Source of the DNA: Ferranicluibacter rubi
GTDB lineage: Bacteria; Pseudomonadota; Alphaproteobacteria; Rhizobiales; Rhizobiaceae
Assembly: GCF_011603255.1 (NCBI RefSeq)
Contig: NZ_JAANCM010000004.1
Coordinates: 310,001-374,000, forward strand
Length of the DNA: 64,000 nt
Direction of reading: 5' to 3'
The notes under the pieces are model-generated. The model was given only the letters and a program-made list of their open reading frames with translations. It was not told where the DNA came from and made no database searches. Made by a program: the position numbers and the translations under genes. Positions 29,693 to 38,713 of this stretch are shown one piece after another; position 1 is the stretch's first letter, and each line of letters opens with the position of its first letter.

Positions 29693-30637
29693 TTGAAACA
29701 GTTTCTCATTGCATCCCTGATCGCCGGTGCCATGGCGCTCCCAGTGGCCGCTGCCGACTACACCATCATCGCACCGGCCAACCCCGGTGGCGGCTGGGAT
29801 CAGACAGCGCGCTCCATGCAGACCGCCCTGCAGCAGGAAAAGATCTCCGGCAACGTGCAGGTGCAGAACGTACCCGGCGCCGGCGGCACGATCGGTCTCG
29901 CCCAGTTCGCCAGCCAGTCGGCCGGCAACCCCAATGCCCTGCTCGTCGGCGGCTACGTCATGGTCGGCGCCATCCTGACGAACAAGTCGCCGGTTTCGCT
30001 GAGCGAAGTCGAGCCGATCGCCCGCCTGACCGGCGAATACGAAGCGATCGTCGTTCCCGCCGAATCGCCGCTGAAGACCATGGGCGACCTCGTCGAGGCG
30101 CTGAAGAAGGATCCGGGTTCGGTCTCCTGGGCTGGCGGCTCGGCCGGCGGCACCGACCATATCGCGGTCGGCCTCATCGCCAAGGCAGCCGGCGTCGATC
30201 CAACCAAGATCAACTACATCGCGTTTTCGGGCGGCGGCGAAGCGCTGGCAGCCATTCTCGGCAATCAGGTCACCGCCGGCATCTCCGGCTACGGCGAATT
30301 CGAATCGCAGGTGAAATCCGGCACGCTGCGCCTCCTCGCCGTCTCCAGCGCCGAGAAGATCGCCGGCGTCGAAGCCCCGACGCTGAAGGAAAGCGGCCTC
30401 GACGTGGTCGTGCAGAACTGGCGCATGGTCGCCGCTGCGCCCGGCCTGTCTGCCGAACAGAAGGCCGCCGTTACCGCCGACGTCGAAAAGATGGTGAAGT
30501 CCGCCTCCTGGCAGGAAACGCTGAAGACCAAGGGCTGGCAGGACACCTACCTTTCGGGCGACGCCTTCAAGGAGCAGCTCGCCAAGGACGTCTCGGCCAC
30601 CGAAACCATCCTTAAAGACATCGGTCTCGTTCAATGA
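29693..30637 (+). CDS. tctC: Tripartite tricarboxylate transporter substrate-binding protein TctC
   Basis: 314-aa periplasmic receptor of the TTT (Bug) family. The signal peptide MKQFLIASLIAGAMALPVAA precedes ADYTIIAPANPGGGWDQTAR, the typical N-terminal ligand loop; QNVPGAGGTIGL is a second hallmark. The start is TTG at 29693, with GGAGG eight bases upstream. The family carries citrate and other carboxylates; the ligand here is unknown. First gene of tctCBA, coupled to tctB by ATGA. Confidence 0.93.
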   Translation: MKQFLIASLIAGAMALPVAAADYTIIAPANPGGGWDQTARSMQTALQQEKISGNVQVQNVPGAGGTIGLAQFASQSAGNPNALLVGGYVMVGAILTNKSPVSLSEVEPIARLTGEYEAIVVPAESPLKTMGDLVEALKKDPGSVSWAGGSAGGTDHIAVGLIAKAAGVDPTKINYIAFSGGGEALAAILGNQVTAGISGYGEFESQVKSGTLRLLAVSSAEKIAGVEAPTLKESGLDVVVQNWRMVAAAPGLSAEQKAAVTADVEKMVKSASWQETLKTKGWQDTYLSGDAFKEQLAKDVSATETILKDIGLVQ

Positions 30638-31128
30638 GCGAACTTTCGCGCACACAAAGCGCAACCTCGCGCCGCCCCGACAGGGCGGCGCTTGCCGTTG
30701 CGGTCTTCCTCGGCGGCCTTGCCGGCCTGATCTTCTGGGATAGCTCCCGCCTTTCGGCCATGGCCAATTACTCCAAGATCGGCCCTGCCACCGTTCCCTT
30801 CGTCATCGCTTGGTGTCTTCTCGGCCTGGCCATCTGGACCGCCGTTGCCGCTTTCCGCAGCGAGTTCCCGGCGCGTGAACGCCAGGACATTCCGCCGGTC
30901 GCGTGGATCGTCGGGGGTCTCGTCCTGCAGATGCTCCTGCTTCGCATCGCCGGCTTCTCGATTGCCACGGGCCTGCTCTTCGCCTTCACGGCTGCGGGCT
31001 TCGGCCGGCGCAAGCTGTGGATCACCATTCCGGTCGGCATCGTGCTCTGTCTCGCCGTCTGGCTCATCTTCGCCGGTCTCCTGCAGCTGTCGCTGCCGGC
31101 AGGGCCGCTCGAACACCTCTTCTTTTAA
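30634..31128 (+). CDS. tctB: Tripartite tricarboxylate transporter small membrane subunit TctB
   Basis: 164-aa inner-membrane protein with four predicted membrane segments (about 20-38, 50-70, 90-118 and 126-155). Poorly conserved in sequence, as TctB usually is; identified by size, topology and position between tctC and tctA. It starts in the tctC stop codon and ends nine bases before tctA. Confidence 0.9.
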   Translation: MSELSRTQSATSRRPDRAALAVAVFLGGLAGLIFWDSSRLSAMANYSKIGPATVPFVIAWCLLGLAIWTAVAAFRSEFPARERQDIPPVAWIVGGLVLQMLLLRIAGFSIATGLLFAFTAAGFGRRKLWITIPVGIVLCLAVWLIFAGLLQLSLPAGPLEHLFF

Positions 31129-31137
31129 GAGACCGTC

Positions 31138-32655
31138 ATGTCGACATTCGAATTCCTGCTCCAGGGCATCGGCATTGCCATGCAGCCGATGAACCTGCTC
31201 TACGCGCTGGTCGGCGTGACGCTGGGCACCGCGGTCGGCGTTCTCCCGGGCATCGGCCCGGCGCTGACGGTCGCACTCCTGCTGCCCGTGACCTACCGGC
31301 TCGATCCCGCGGGATCGCTGATCATGTTCGCGGGCATCTATTATGGCGGCATGTATGGCGGCTCCACCACGTCGATCCTGCTCAACACGCCCGGCGAAAG
31401 CGCCTCCATCGTCACAGCGCTGGAGGGCAACAAGATGGCCCGGAAGGGCCGGGGCGGGCCCGCGCTTGCCACGGCCGCCATTGGATCCTTCGTCGCCGGC
31501 CTCATCGCCACCATCGGCCTGGCGTTCATCGCGCCCTTCGTGGTCAAGGTGGCGCTGGTCTTCGGGCCGCGCGAATATTTCGCGCTGATGGTTCTCGCCT
31601 TCGTCACCGTATCCTCGGCCTTCGGGGATTCCACCCTGCGCGGGCTGACCTCGCTCTTCATCGGCTTTGCCCTGGCCATCGTCGGCATTGACCAGCTGAC
31701 CGGTCAGGCGCGCATGAGCTTCGGTGTGCCGGATCTGCTCGACGGCATCGAGGTGACGACGCTCGCCGTCGCCCTCTTCGCCATCGGCGAAACGCTCTAC
31801 ATCGCCGCACAGGGCGCGACGGGGCCGGACAAGGTCGAGGCCGTCAAGGGCTCGGTGTGGATGACCAAGCAGGATTGGTCGCGCTCCTGGAAGCCTTGGC
31901 TGCGCGGCACGTTGATCGGCTTCCCGATCGGCGCCATGCCGGCCGGCGGTGCCGAAATCGGCACCTTCCTCTCCTACGCGACCGAAAAGCGGCTGACGAA
32001 GCACCCGGAAGAATTCGGACACGGTGCGATCGAAGGTGTCGCCGGACCGGAGGCCGCCAACAACGCGTCTGCCGCCGGCACGCTGGTGCCCCTCCTGACA
32101 CTCGGCCTGCCCACGACGGCGACCGCCGCCATCATGCTCGCGGGCTTCCAGCAATATGGCCTGCAGCCGGGCCCGCTTCTGTTTGCGACCAACCCGCAAC
32201 TCGTCTGGGGTCTCATCGCATCGCTGCTGATCGCCAACTTCATGCTGCTCGTCCTCAATCTGCCGCTGGTGGGCCTCTGGGTAAAGCTGCTGACGATCCC
32301 GAAGCCCTGGCTCTATGCTGGCATCCTGTTGTTCGCGACGCTCGGCACCATCGGCGCCAATCCGTCCGTCTTCGAACTCGGCATGCTGCTCGGCTTCGGC
32401 CTTCTCGGCTACATCATGCGCATCCTCGGCTATCCCATCGCGCCCGTCGTCGTCGGCCTCATTCTCGGGCCGCTCGCCGAACAGCAGCTGCGCCGGGCGC
32501 TGGCGATCAGCCAGGGCGATCCGAGCGTGCTCTTCACCTCGCCGATCGCGGCCGTGCTGCTGACCATCGCAGCGCTGGCTCTGATCGTGCCGCTGATCCT
32601 GCGGGCGCGGGGACGCGGACAGGTGCTCTCGCAACTCGCCGCCAGCGAAGACTGA
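31138..32655 (+). CDS. tctA: Tripartite tricarboxylate transporter large permease TctA
   Basis: 505-aa permease with about 12 membrane segments. The family signature [20 protein letters not shown] lies near residues 35-55, and the conserved [18 protein letters not shown] follows at about 70-87. With TctB and TctC it forms a secondary carboxylate uptake system. A hairpin lies 28 bases after the stop. Confidence 0.96.
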   Translation: MSTFEFLLQGIGIAMQPMNLLYALVGVTLGTAVGVLPGIGPALTVALLLPVTYRLDPAGSLIMFAGIYYGGMYGGSTTSILLNTPGESASIVTALEGNKMARKGRGGPALATAAIGSFVAGLIATIGLAFIAPFVVKVALVFGPREYFALMVLAFVTVSSAFGDSTLRGLTSLFIGFALAIVGIDQLTGQARMSFGVPDLLDGIEVTTLAVALFAIGETLYIAAQGATGPDKVEAVKGSVWMTKQDWSRSWKPWLRGTLIGFPIGAMPAGGAEIGTFLSYATEKRLTKHPEEFGHGAIEGVAGPEAANNASAAGTLVPLLTLGLPTTATAAIMLAGFQQYGLQPGPLLFATNPQLVWGLIASLLIANFMLLVLNLPLVGLWVKLLTIPKPWLYAGILLFATLGTIGANPSVFELGMLLGFGLLGYIMRILGYPIAPVVVGLILGPLAEQQLRRALAISQGDPSVLFTSPIAAVLLTIAALALIVPLILRARGRGQVLSQLAASED

Positions 32656-32683
32656 TCCGAGGCTTCATCGCCCATGACATCGA

Positions 32684-32718
32684 ATGGCCGGATGCTCCCT
32701 CGAGGGGCATCCGGCCAT
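32684..32718. terminator. Hairpin after tctCBA
   Basis: A perfect 12-bp stem (32684-32695 with 32707-32718) with further pairing CCC/GGG in the loop. The tail GTCCATTTCC is only weakly T-rich, so it is a probable but imperfect terminator. Confidence 0.6.
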
Positions 32719-32932
32719 GTCCATTTCCGGCTTAGAACAGCGACAATATAATCGATTTAATTCTGGTGATACTTGTCTCTGCAAACGTCTTAGCGGCGCC
32801 CTCGCGAAGTAATATTTTCTTAAGACATCCGTCTTGCTTGCCGCGCATGGCTGCAATGAACTCTTGTGCATTGTGAAAGGGGCTTGGGAAGCCCATCTTC
32901 AGGTCACAGAAGAAGAGCAGGAGACGAAGACA

Positions 32933-33094
32933 ATGACCAGCAAGCGTAACATTTTCGGCCGTGCCTTTGCCGTTATCGGTGCCGCATCCGCAGCAGCAGC
33001 AGCCATCGAAGGCGGCCGTCGCCCGCAGGCCCGCGACCTCAACACCCTCGGCATCGACCCGACCAGCTTCCCGGCTCCCTATCGCCGCGGTTGA
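32933..33094 (+). CDS. Small basic protein of unknown function (53 aa)
   Basis: 53-aa reading frame with a good ribosome site (GGAG nine bases before the ATG), rhizobial codon use and its own terminator. The N-terminal half (MTSKRNIFGRAFAVIGAASA) is amphipathic to hydrophobic, followed by an alanine run, a basic GGRRPQARD stretch and a LGIDPTSF ending that recalls the C terminus of DUF1127-like small proteins, though I do not place it there. An AT-rich upstream region could hold a strong promoter. I do not recognise the family. Confidence 0.65.
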   Translation: MTSKRNIFGRAFAVIGAASAAAAAIEGGRRPQARDLNTLGIDPTSFPAPYRRG

Positions 33095-33161
33095 TACGAC
33101 GCGACTGCCGACAAGCAGTTGCAGTAAAAGATTTCGCCTGGGATCATTCATCCCGGGCCGC

Positions 33162-33204
33162 AAAAAGCCCGCAGGTCCATGACGGACCGGCGGGCTTTGC
33201 TTTT
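33162..33204 (+). terminator. Rho-independent terminator of the 53-aa protein gene
   Basis: A 9-bp stem AAAGCCCGC/GCGGGCTTT (33164-33172 with 33190-33198) with an inner 5-bp stem GGTCC/GGACC and a TTTGCTTTT tail. Confidence 0.8.
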
Positions 33205-33266
33205 GGGGGATAGCGCGTAGACGAGACGTCCCTTCCCACCACGCCCACCGTCTCCATCACAGTCGA

Positions 33267-33299
33267 TAAAAAAACCCGCGGTCCTTTCGAACCGCGGGT
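33267..33299 (-). terminator. Rho-independent terminator of the DUF475 gene
   Basis: On the minus strand a perfect 9-bp stem (33274-33282 with 33291-33299), an 8-base loop and a run of seven T (33268-33274 in complement). Confidence 0.88.
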
Positions 33300-33346
33300 C
33301 TGTCTGCGAGGAGATTGACGGCGACCTGTGCCGCCAGCCTCGATAA

Positions 33347-34444
33347 TCAATGCGGGGCGACAGCGTCGGCCCCGACCGGGTGATGCTTCTTGTTGTAACG
33401 AATGGACGACCAGAGAGCGATGCCGATGAGCGTCGCGCCACCGAGACCGGTGATGACTTCGGGGATATGCACCAGCGTCTGGACGTACATGATCACCGAG
33501 AGGATCAGGATCGCGTAGAACGCGCCGTGCTCCAGATAGCGATATTCCGCGAGCGTTCCCTTCTCCACCAGCATGATCGTCATGGAGCGCACATACATGG
33601 CGCCGATGCCGAGGCCGATGGCGATGACGAACAGGTTCTGCGTCAGGGCGAAGGCGCCGATGACGCCGTCGAACGAGAAGCTGGCATCGAGCACTTCGAG
33701 ATAGATGAACGCACCGAGGCCGCCCTTTGCCGCTTCGCTCATCGTCTTCTGCGACGCGTCGAGCAAACCGCCAATGACCTCGACCACGAGGAAGGTGACG
33801 AGGCCGTAGATGGCCGAGAAGACGAAGGTCGTGCTCTCGATATCCGGCGTCGCCGCATCGTCCGGGATCAGCGCGGAGAAGGCGAGGATCAGGACGAGGA
33901 CGAAGGCGATTTCGACGCCCTTGATGCTGGCCGCCGCCGACAGACGCTTCTCGATGAAGGAGATCCAATGGATCTTCTTGTCATGGTCGAAGAAGTAGGA
34001 AAGGCCGACCATCATCAGGAAGGTGCCGCCGAAGGCTGCGATCGGCAGGTGGGCATCGTTCATGATGCGCGCATACTCATCCGGCCGTGCGGCGGCGAGG
34101 ATGATGGCATCGATCGGACCGATGCCGGCCGCGATCACCACGATCAGCAGCGGAAAGACGATCCGCATGCCGAAGACGGCGATGAGAATGCCCCAGGTCA
34201 GGAACCGCTGCTGCCAGATCGGCGTCATGTCCTTGAGCTTGTTGGCATTGACGATAGCATTGTCGAAGGAAAGCGAGATTTCGAGCACGGCGAGCACCGT
34301 GCAGATGAAGAAGACGGTGGCCATGCCGCCGATCGTGCCGGTCTCGTTCCAGCCGAGCCAGGCGCCGAGCGCAAGACCGAGGCCGGTGACGATGAAGGCC
34401 CAGGTGAAATAGCTGAGTGTCGATGTCTGGGTGGAGGGGTTCAT
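33347..34444 (-). CDS. DUF475 / TerC-like integral membrane protein
   Basis: 365-aa protein with about nine membrane segments. It has the twofold TerC/YkoY-type pattern: EISLSFDNAIVNA at about residues 55-67 and LEVLDASFSFDGVIGAFA near 250, each with the acidic-polar-FD motif thought to bind metal. TerC relatives in other bacteria export manganese or act in tellurite resistance and protein metalation; the role of DUF475 proteins is not established. It has its own terminator, and a 424-base leader region separates it from the divergent DMT gene. Confidence 0.86.
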   Translation of the reverse strand: MNPSTQTSTLSYFTWAFIVTGLGLALGAWLGWNETGTIGGMATVFFICTVLAVLEISLSFDNAIVNANKLKDMTPIWQQRFLTWGILIAVFGMRIVFPLLIVVIAAGIGPIDAIILAAARPDEYARIMNDAHLPIAAFGGTFLMMVGLSYFFDHDKKIHWISFIEKRLSAAASIKGVEIAFVLVLILAFSALIPDDAATPDIESTTFVFSAIYGLVTFLVVEVIGGLLDASQKTMSEAAKGGLGAFIYLEVLDASFSFDGVIGAFALTQNLFVIAIGLGIGAMYVRSMTIMLVEKGTLAEYRYLEHGAFYAILILSVIMYVQTLVHIPEVITGLGGATLIGIALWSSIRYNKKHHPVGADAVAPH

Positions 34445-34868
34445 GCGCCCGCCCTCCCGTTCGAAGCGACGTTCGCTCCGTTGCTGATCGGATCGGGGGT
34501 GGCAAAAAGCGATGCCATGCCCGCACGGGTATGCATCGTCGTAGAGACGTTCTTTGTCATGGGAATTTACATCCGCCGGCTCGGTGTGCTGGCGGTACCG
34601 ACATCGCGAGAGCGCCGTTAAAACTCTCGCCAGAGGGGCCCGGCACCAAATTCGTCCCGCGCGAGTGTCGATGTCGTATGCGCGGGATTGCTGAACTATC
34701 TAGCCATCCCTGATCCCGCGTCAAGATGCCACCCGTGCAACGGAGAAACTCATTTCCTTTTGTCATGAAGCCATCGTCAACCGGCACTGGATCGGGCAGG
34801 CCTTTTATGGCAACAGGCAGAGCCTCTTGCCGCGCCTGATCGAGCGCGCATCGGCCCGATCCCCGATC
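34445..34868. other. 424-base divergent intergenic region with one hairpin
   Basis: Between the starts of the DUF475 gene (-) and the DMT gene (+). It holds an inverted repeat GCGAGAG/CTCTCGC (34606-34612 and 34624-34630, 11-base loop) that would be in the leader of the DUF475 message. I looked for the yybP-ykoY manganese riboswitch, which sits before many TerC genes, and could not match it. Nothing else stands out. Confidence 0.45.
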
Positions 34869-35819
34869 ATGCGCCCCGATCCCGCCGAGCAGCCCGCCAT
34901 GCCCTCAACCGTCCCTCCGAAACCCTCTGCCATTCAACACGGTTCAGCCAGCCTGGGCATCGTCTTCATGCTCTTGGGCATGCTGATGTTTTCGCTGAAC
35001 GACACGATGGGGAAATGGCTGGTCGAGACCTATCCGGTTCTGCAACTGATGGCGATCCGCAGCGTTGCCGCGCTTCTCGTGCTGCTGCCGCTCGTGCTCC
35101 GCCGCGGCATCATGACGGTGATCAGGGTCGAGCGTCCCGGGCTGCAGGCCCTGCGCGCGCTGCTGTTTGCCATCGACGCGACCGCTTTCTACTTCGCCGT
35201 CGGCTACATGCCGCTGGCCGATGCGATGATCTACTGGCTTGCGGCCCCCATCTATGTCGCGGCGCTGTCGCCCTTCCTGCTTGGCGAAAAGGTCGGATGG
35301 CGACGCTGGACCGCGATCCTCATCGGCTTTGCCGGCGTGATCATCGCGCTCGATCCCTCGCGCGAAAGCCTGTCGATGCCCGCATTGGTCGCGCTCTTCG
35401 GCAGTGCCTGCTTTGCCTTTGCCATCATGCTCGGCCGCACGCTGCGCACCACGCCGGATACGACGCTGGTCGTCTGGCAGTTCGTCGGCTCGCTGGTCTT
35501 CTCGCTCATCGGCGTCGCCGTCGTCCCCGGCAGCTGGAAGCCGCTCGATCCCGCGACGATCCTGCTTCCGGCCCTTCTCGGCATCGTCGCCATGCTCGCC
35601 CACGTGCTCGTCAGCCGCTCTCTGAAGCTTGCGGATGCCGCGACCGTCGTTCCTCTGCAATACACGCTGCTTTTCTGGGCGGTGGTCTTCGGCTGGATCT
35701 TCTTCGGAGATACGCCACGCCCGACCGTCATCATCGGCGCCGCCCTCATCGTTGCCTCAGGTCTCTTCATCTTTTTCCGTGAGCAGACGCTAAAGAAATT
35801 TCGGCAGGTCGACGAATAG
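34869..35819 (+). CDS. DMT-family (EamA) transporter
   Basis: About 316-aa inner-membrane protein with ten membrane segments in two EamA repeats, for example FMLLGMLMFSLNDTMGKWLVE in the first and a C-terminal VVFGWIFFGDTPRPTVIIGAALIVASG in the second. Families of this type export amino acids or other small metabolites; the substrate cannot be read. The start is uncertain: TTG 34827, ATG 34869 and ATG 34899 are all in frame, none with a strong ribosome site. Confidence 0.85.
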   Translation: MRPDPAEQPAMPSTVPPKPSAIQHGSASLGIVFMLLGMLMFSLNDTMGKWLVETYPVLQLMAIRSVAALLVLLPLVLRRGIMTVIRVERPGLQALRALLFAIDATAFYFAVGYMPLADAMIYWLAAPIYVAALSPFLLGEKVGWRRWTAILIGFAGVIIALDPSRESLSMPALVALFGSACFAFAIMLGRTLRTTPDTTLVVWQFVGSLVFSLIGVAVVPGSWKPLDPATILLPALLGIVAMLAHVLVSRSLKLADAATVVPLQYTLLFWAVVFGWIFFGDTPRPTVIIGAALIVASGLFIFFREQTLKKFRQVDE

Positions 35820-35983
35820 CGGCCTTCTCCGTTGCCAAAACAGTTGCGATCCTTATGCTGGTCAACCAGAGAGATCCGGCGGTCGTCGCTCCGAGGGCAC
35901 CACGACGTCACTTGGGAAGCCCGCCCGGAGCATGGGAAAAGAGCAGCCGCAACCAGAGCGGACGGCACAATGGGAGAGAGTGA

Positions 35984-37030
35984 ATGGGACTGATCAGCCT
36001 TCGGCAATTGCTGGATCATGCGGCCGAAAACGACTATGCGGTACCGGCCTTCAACGTGAACAATCTGGAATATGTCCAGGCGGTCATGCGCGCGGCGGAC
36101 AAGACCGACAGCCCCGTCATCCTTCAGGCCAGCCGCGGTGCGCGGGCCTATGCCGGCGATGGCTTCCTGCGGCACCTGATCCTCGGCGCGGCCGAGGAGT
36201 ATCCGCACATTCCGATCTGCCTTCATCTCGATCACGGCGACCAGCCCTCCACCTGTATCTCCGCCATCACCAACGGCTTCACCTCGGTCATGATGGACGG
36301 CTCTCTGCTGGCCGACGGCAAGACGGTGGCAAGCTATGAATACAACGTCGCTGTCACAGCCGAAGTCGTGAAGATCGCGCATGCGGCCGGCGTCTCGGTC
36401 GAAGGCGAACTCGGCTGCCTCGGCAATCTGGAAACCGGCGCAGGCGAGAAGGAAGACGGGCACGGCTTCGAAGGCAGGCTGACGCGCGAGGAACTGCTGA
36501 CCGACCCGGAACAGGCGCTCGACTTCGTGAGTAAGACCGGCGTCGATGCGCTCGCCGTCGCCATCGGCACCAGCCATGGCGCCTACAAGTTCACCCGCGC
36601 GCCGGATGGCGACATCCTGTCGATCGATACCATCGAGAGGATCCACAAGGCCCTGCCCAACACGCACCTCGTCATGCACGGCTCCTCCACGGTGCCGCAG
36701 GACCTGCAGGACCTCTTCACCGCCTATGGCGGCGAGATGACCCAGACCTGGGGCGTGCCCGTATCGGAAATCCAGCGCGGCATTCCCTTCGGCGTGCGCA
36801 AGGTCAATATCGACACCGACCTGCGCCTGGCGATGACCGGGACGATCCGCAAGTGCTTCAAGGAGAAGCCGGAGAACTTCGACCCGCGCAGTTACCTGAA
36901 GCCCGCGACGGCCCTGATGACCGACGTCTGCCTGGAGCGTTTCGAGGCCTTCCGGACCGCCGGCAAGGCATCGTCGATCCGCATCAAGCGGATGGCCGAT
37001 ATGGCGGCCACCTACGCGAAGATGGCCTGA
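35984..37030 (+). CDS. fba: Class II fructose-bisphosphate aldolase (Calvin-cycle subtype)
   Basis: 348-aa zinc aldolase that interconverts fructose-1,6-bisphosphate and two triose phosphates. Motifs are HLDHGDQ for zinc and catalysis, [12 protein letters not shown], and the C-terminal [12 protein letters not shown]. The length and insert pattern match the CbbA-like subtype. GGAGAG lies just before the ATG. No RuBisCO or other Calvin genes are in the window, and rhizobia mainly use Entner-Doudoroff glycolysis, so a gluconeogenic role is likely. Gluconokinase follows after five bases. Confidence 0.94.
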   Translation: MGLISLRQLLDHAAENDYAVPAFNVNNLEYVQAVMRAADKTDSPVILQASRGARAYAGDGFLRHLILGAAEEYPHIPICLHLDHGDQPSTCISAITNGFTSVMMDGSLLADGKTVASYEYNVAVTAEVVKIAHAAGVSVEGELGCLGNLETGAGEKEDGHGFEGRLTREELLTDPEQALDFVSKTGVDALAVAIGTSHGAYKFTRAPDGDILSIDTIERIHKALPNTHLVMHGSSTVPQDLQDLFTAYGGEMTQTWGVPVSEIQRGIPFGVRKVNIDTDLRLAMTGTIRKCFKEKPENFDPRSYLKPATALMTDVCLERFEAFRTAGKASSIRIKRMADMAATYAKMA

Positions 37031-37035
37031 TCCAC

Positions 37036-37626
37036 GTGCCGGACATCGATAGCAAAAACGGGCGGCCTTCCGCCTCCCGCACCGCCCCGCAGGAGGGGAC
37101 GGCCGTTCACCTGCCCGCACCCGTGGTCGTCATGGGCGTCAGCGGCTGCGGCAAAAGCTCCGTCGGCGAGGCCATCGCCGCGGCTTTTGTGACCGACTTC
37201 ATCGAGGGCGACGCCCTGCACCCGCCGGAGAACATCGCCAAGATGTCGGCGGGCACGCCACTGACCGATGAGGACCGCTGGCCGTGGCTCGATGCCATCG
37301 GCAAGGCCCTGCATCAGGGATCCGACGCAGGTCACGCGGTCGTGGTGTCCTGCTCCGCGCTGAAGAAGGTCTATCGCGACCATCTGCGCAAAGCCGCAGG
37401 CGGCAGGCTTGCCTTCGTCTACCTCACGGGCACCCGAGCCGTCCTCGAATCCCGCATGGGCCATCGCACCGGCCATTTCATGCCCACCTCCCTGCTCGAC
37501 AGTCAATTCAGAACGCTGGAGCCCCCGACGGGCGAAGACCTCGTCGTCACCGTGGATATCGACCGACCGCTCGACGCCGTTATTGCCGCCGCCCTGGAAG
37601 GCCTCGCCGATCTGCGGACCGCGTGA
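37036..37626 (+). CDS. gntK: Gluconokinase, GntK type
   Basis: 196-aa P-loop kinase that makes 6-phosphogluconate for the Entner-Doudoroff and pentose-phosphate routes. The P-loop GVSGCGKS is at about 34-41 and the family hallmark GDALHPPENIAKMSAGTPL follows; TGHFMPTSLLDSQ is also typical. The start is not clear: the GTG at 37036 gives a 30-residue N-terminal extension that most GntK proteins lack, and no ATG exists before the P-loop apart from the one inside it. It is transcribed with the aldolase gene. Confidence 0.9.
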   Translation: MPDIDSKNGRPSASRTAPQEGTAVHLPAPVVVMGVSGCGKSSVGEAIAAAFVTDFIEGDALHPPENIAKMSAGTPLTDEDRWPWLDAIGKALHQGSDAGHAVVVSCSALKKVYRDHLRKAAGGRLAFVYLTGTRAVLESRMGHRTGHFMPTSLLDSQFRTLEPPTGEDLVVTVDIDRPLDAVIAAALEGLADLRTA

Positions 37627-38005
37627 GAGCCTTCCTGCGGGATGTCCTTCGTCTCCGGCACCCGATCTGCGTCATTTTTGACGCAGCCCAACCCGGCCTG
37701 TCCTGAAGCGCACGCACCCCGTGACTCCGACGTCAAAAGCGCTTTAAGGACGTTCGGTAAGGCGGCACCCGTGATTCTCCACCGCTCGCGACACCGGGAA
37801 ACGCAGCCGAGGAGATGTGAGGCGGTAACCGCAGGCGATGTCATGACGTCGTCACATGAGAATGACACGCGTGCCGCAAACGACGGCAAATACCACATCC
37901 GCTTCGACAGGCGTCTCCCGGTGCTCGGACGATGTGGAACAGGAACGACCGCCAAGGCTTTGCCGAATGCGCAAAGACCGGAAGCAGGCCATGATCGAGG
38001 ATGCG
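37627..38005. other. 379-base leader before the phosphonate module
   Basis: No gene seen. Near 37838 it carries a PhoB-box-like repeat. The rest is GC-rich without a recognisable riboswitch or terminator for gntK. An in-frame extension of the DUF1045 frame up to 37856 is open but shows no family similarity. Confidence 0.45.
37838..37855 (+). promoter_or_regulatory. Weak PhoB-box candidate before DUF1045-phnM-phnN
   Basis: ATGTCAT-N4-TCGTCAC resembles the rhizobial Pho box (CTGTCAT-N4-CTGTCAT): the first half matches 6 of 7, the second 4 of 7. It lies about 150 bases upstream of the first gene. PhoB control of phosphonate genes is well known, but this match is partial. Confidence 0.35.
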
Positions 38006-38713
38006 ATGCGCTACGCCCTTTATTTCACCCCACCGAAAGACGATGCCCTGACGCTGGCCGCCGCGGCCTGGCTGTCGCGCGACGCCTTTCTCGATGGCCG
38101 GGTGCCGACACCCGAGGTTCCCAGCTTCACGACGGAAGAGCTGGGCACGCTGACGGCGGAACCGCGGCGCTACGGCTTCCACGCCACGCTGAAGGCACCC
38201 TTCGAGCTTGCGCCCGGCCGCACGGAAACCGAGCTGCTGGCAGCCCTCGATGAATTCTCCGCCGAAAGCGAACCCTTCGAGATCCCGTCCCTGACGCTCG
38301 GGCAACTCGGCCCCTTCTTCGCGCTCGTTCCCGGCGCGCCCTCGGATGCGCTCTCACGCTTCGCCGCCGAGACCGTGCGCCGGTTCGAGCCCTTTCGTGC
38401 GGCCCTGTCGGCAGAAGACATTGCCCGGCGAAATCCGGAAATGCTGCCCACAGCACAGCGAGAGAACCTGGAAAACTGGGGTTACCCCTATGTTTTCGAC
38501 GAATTCCGCTTTCACATGACGCTGACCGGTGCGGTTCCCGAGGTGAGGCGCCCGGCCGTGCGGGCAGCGCTCGAAGAGGCGTTCGCCGGCTTCCTGGACA
38601 AGCCACTGCCCGTGACCGCACTCGCGCTCTTCATCGAGCCGAAGCGCGGCAGCCCCTTTACCGTCCACTCGCTGATGCCGCTGGGCGACGCCGCGACCGA
38701 AGGAGACAGATGA
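38006..38713 (+). CDS. DUF1045 phosphonate-operon protein, 2H phosphoesterase fold
   Basis: 235-aa protein starting MRYALYFTPPKDDALT, of the family described as a phosphonate metabolism protein (DUF1045). Two HxT motifs are present: GFHATLKAPF near residue 55 and FHMTLTG near residue 170, the signature of 2H phosphoesterases. It may open the cyclic ribose phosphate made by C-P lyase, taking the place of PhnP, which is not in the window; that is inference. The ATG at 38006 has GAGG five bases upstream. phnM follows at once. Confidence 0.85.
   Translation: MRYALYFTPPKDDALTLAAAAWLSRDAFLDGRVPTPEVPSFTTEELGTLTAEPRRYGFHATLKAPFELAPGRTETELLAALDEFSAESEPFEIPSLTLGQLGPFFALVPGAPSDALSRFAAETVRRFEPFRAALSAEDIARRNPEMLPTAQRENLENWGYPYVFDEFRFHMTLTGAVPEVRRPAVRAALEEAFAGFLDKPLPVTALALFIEPKRGSPFTVHSLMPLGDAATEGDR

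Noticed and set aside
34445-34826. yybP-ykoY manganese riboswitch before the TerC-like gene
   Set aside because: The conserved loop sequences of that riboswitch are absent; only a simple inverted repeat is seen.
35984-37030. Part of a Calvin-Benson (cbb) operon because of the aldolase subtype
   Set aside because: No RuBisCO, phosphoribulokinase or CbbR gene is in the neighbourhood; the subtype name alone does not show CO2 fixation.
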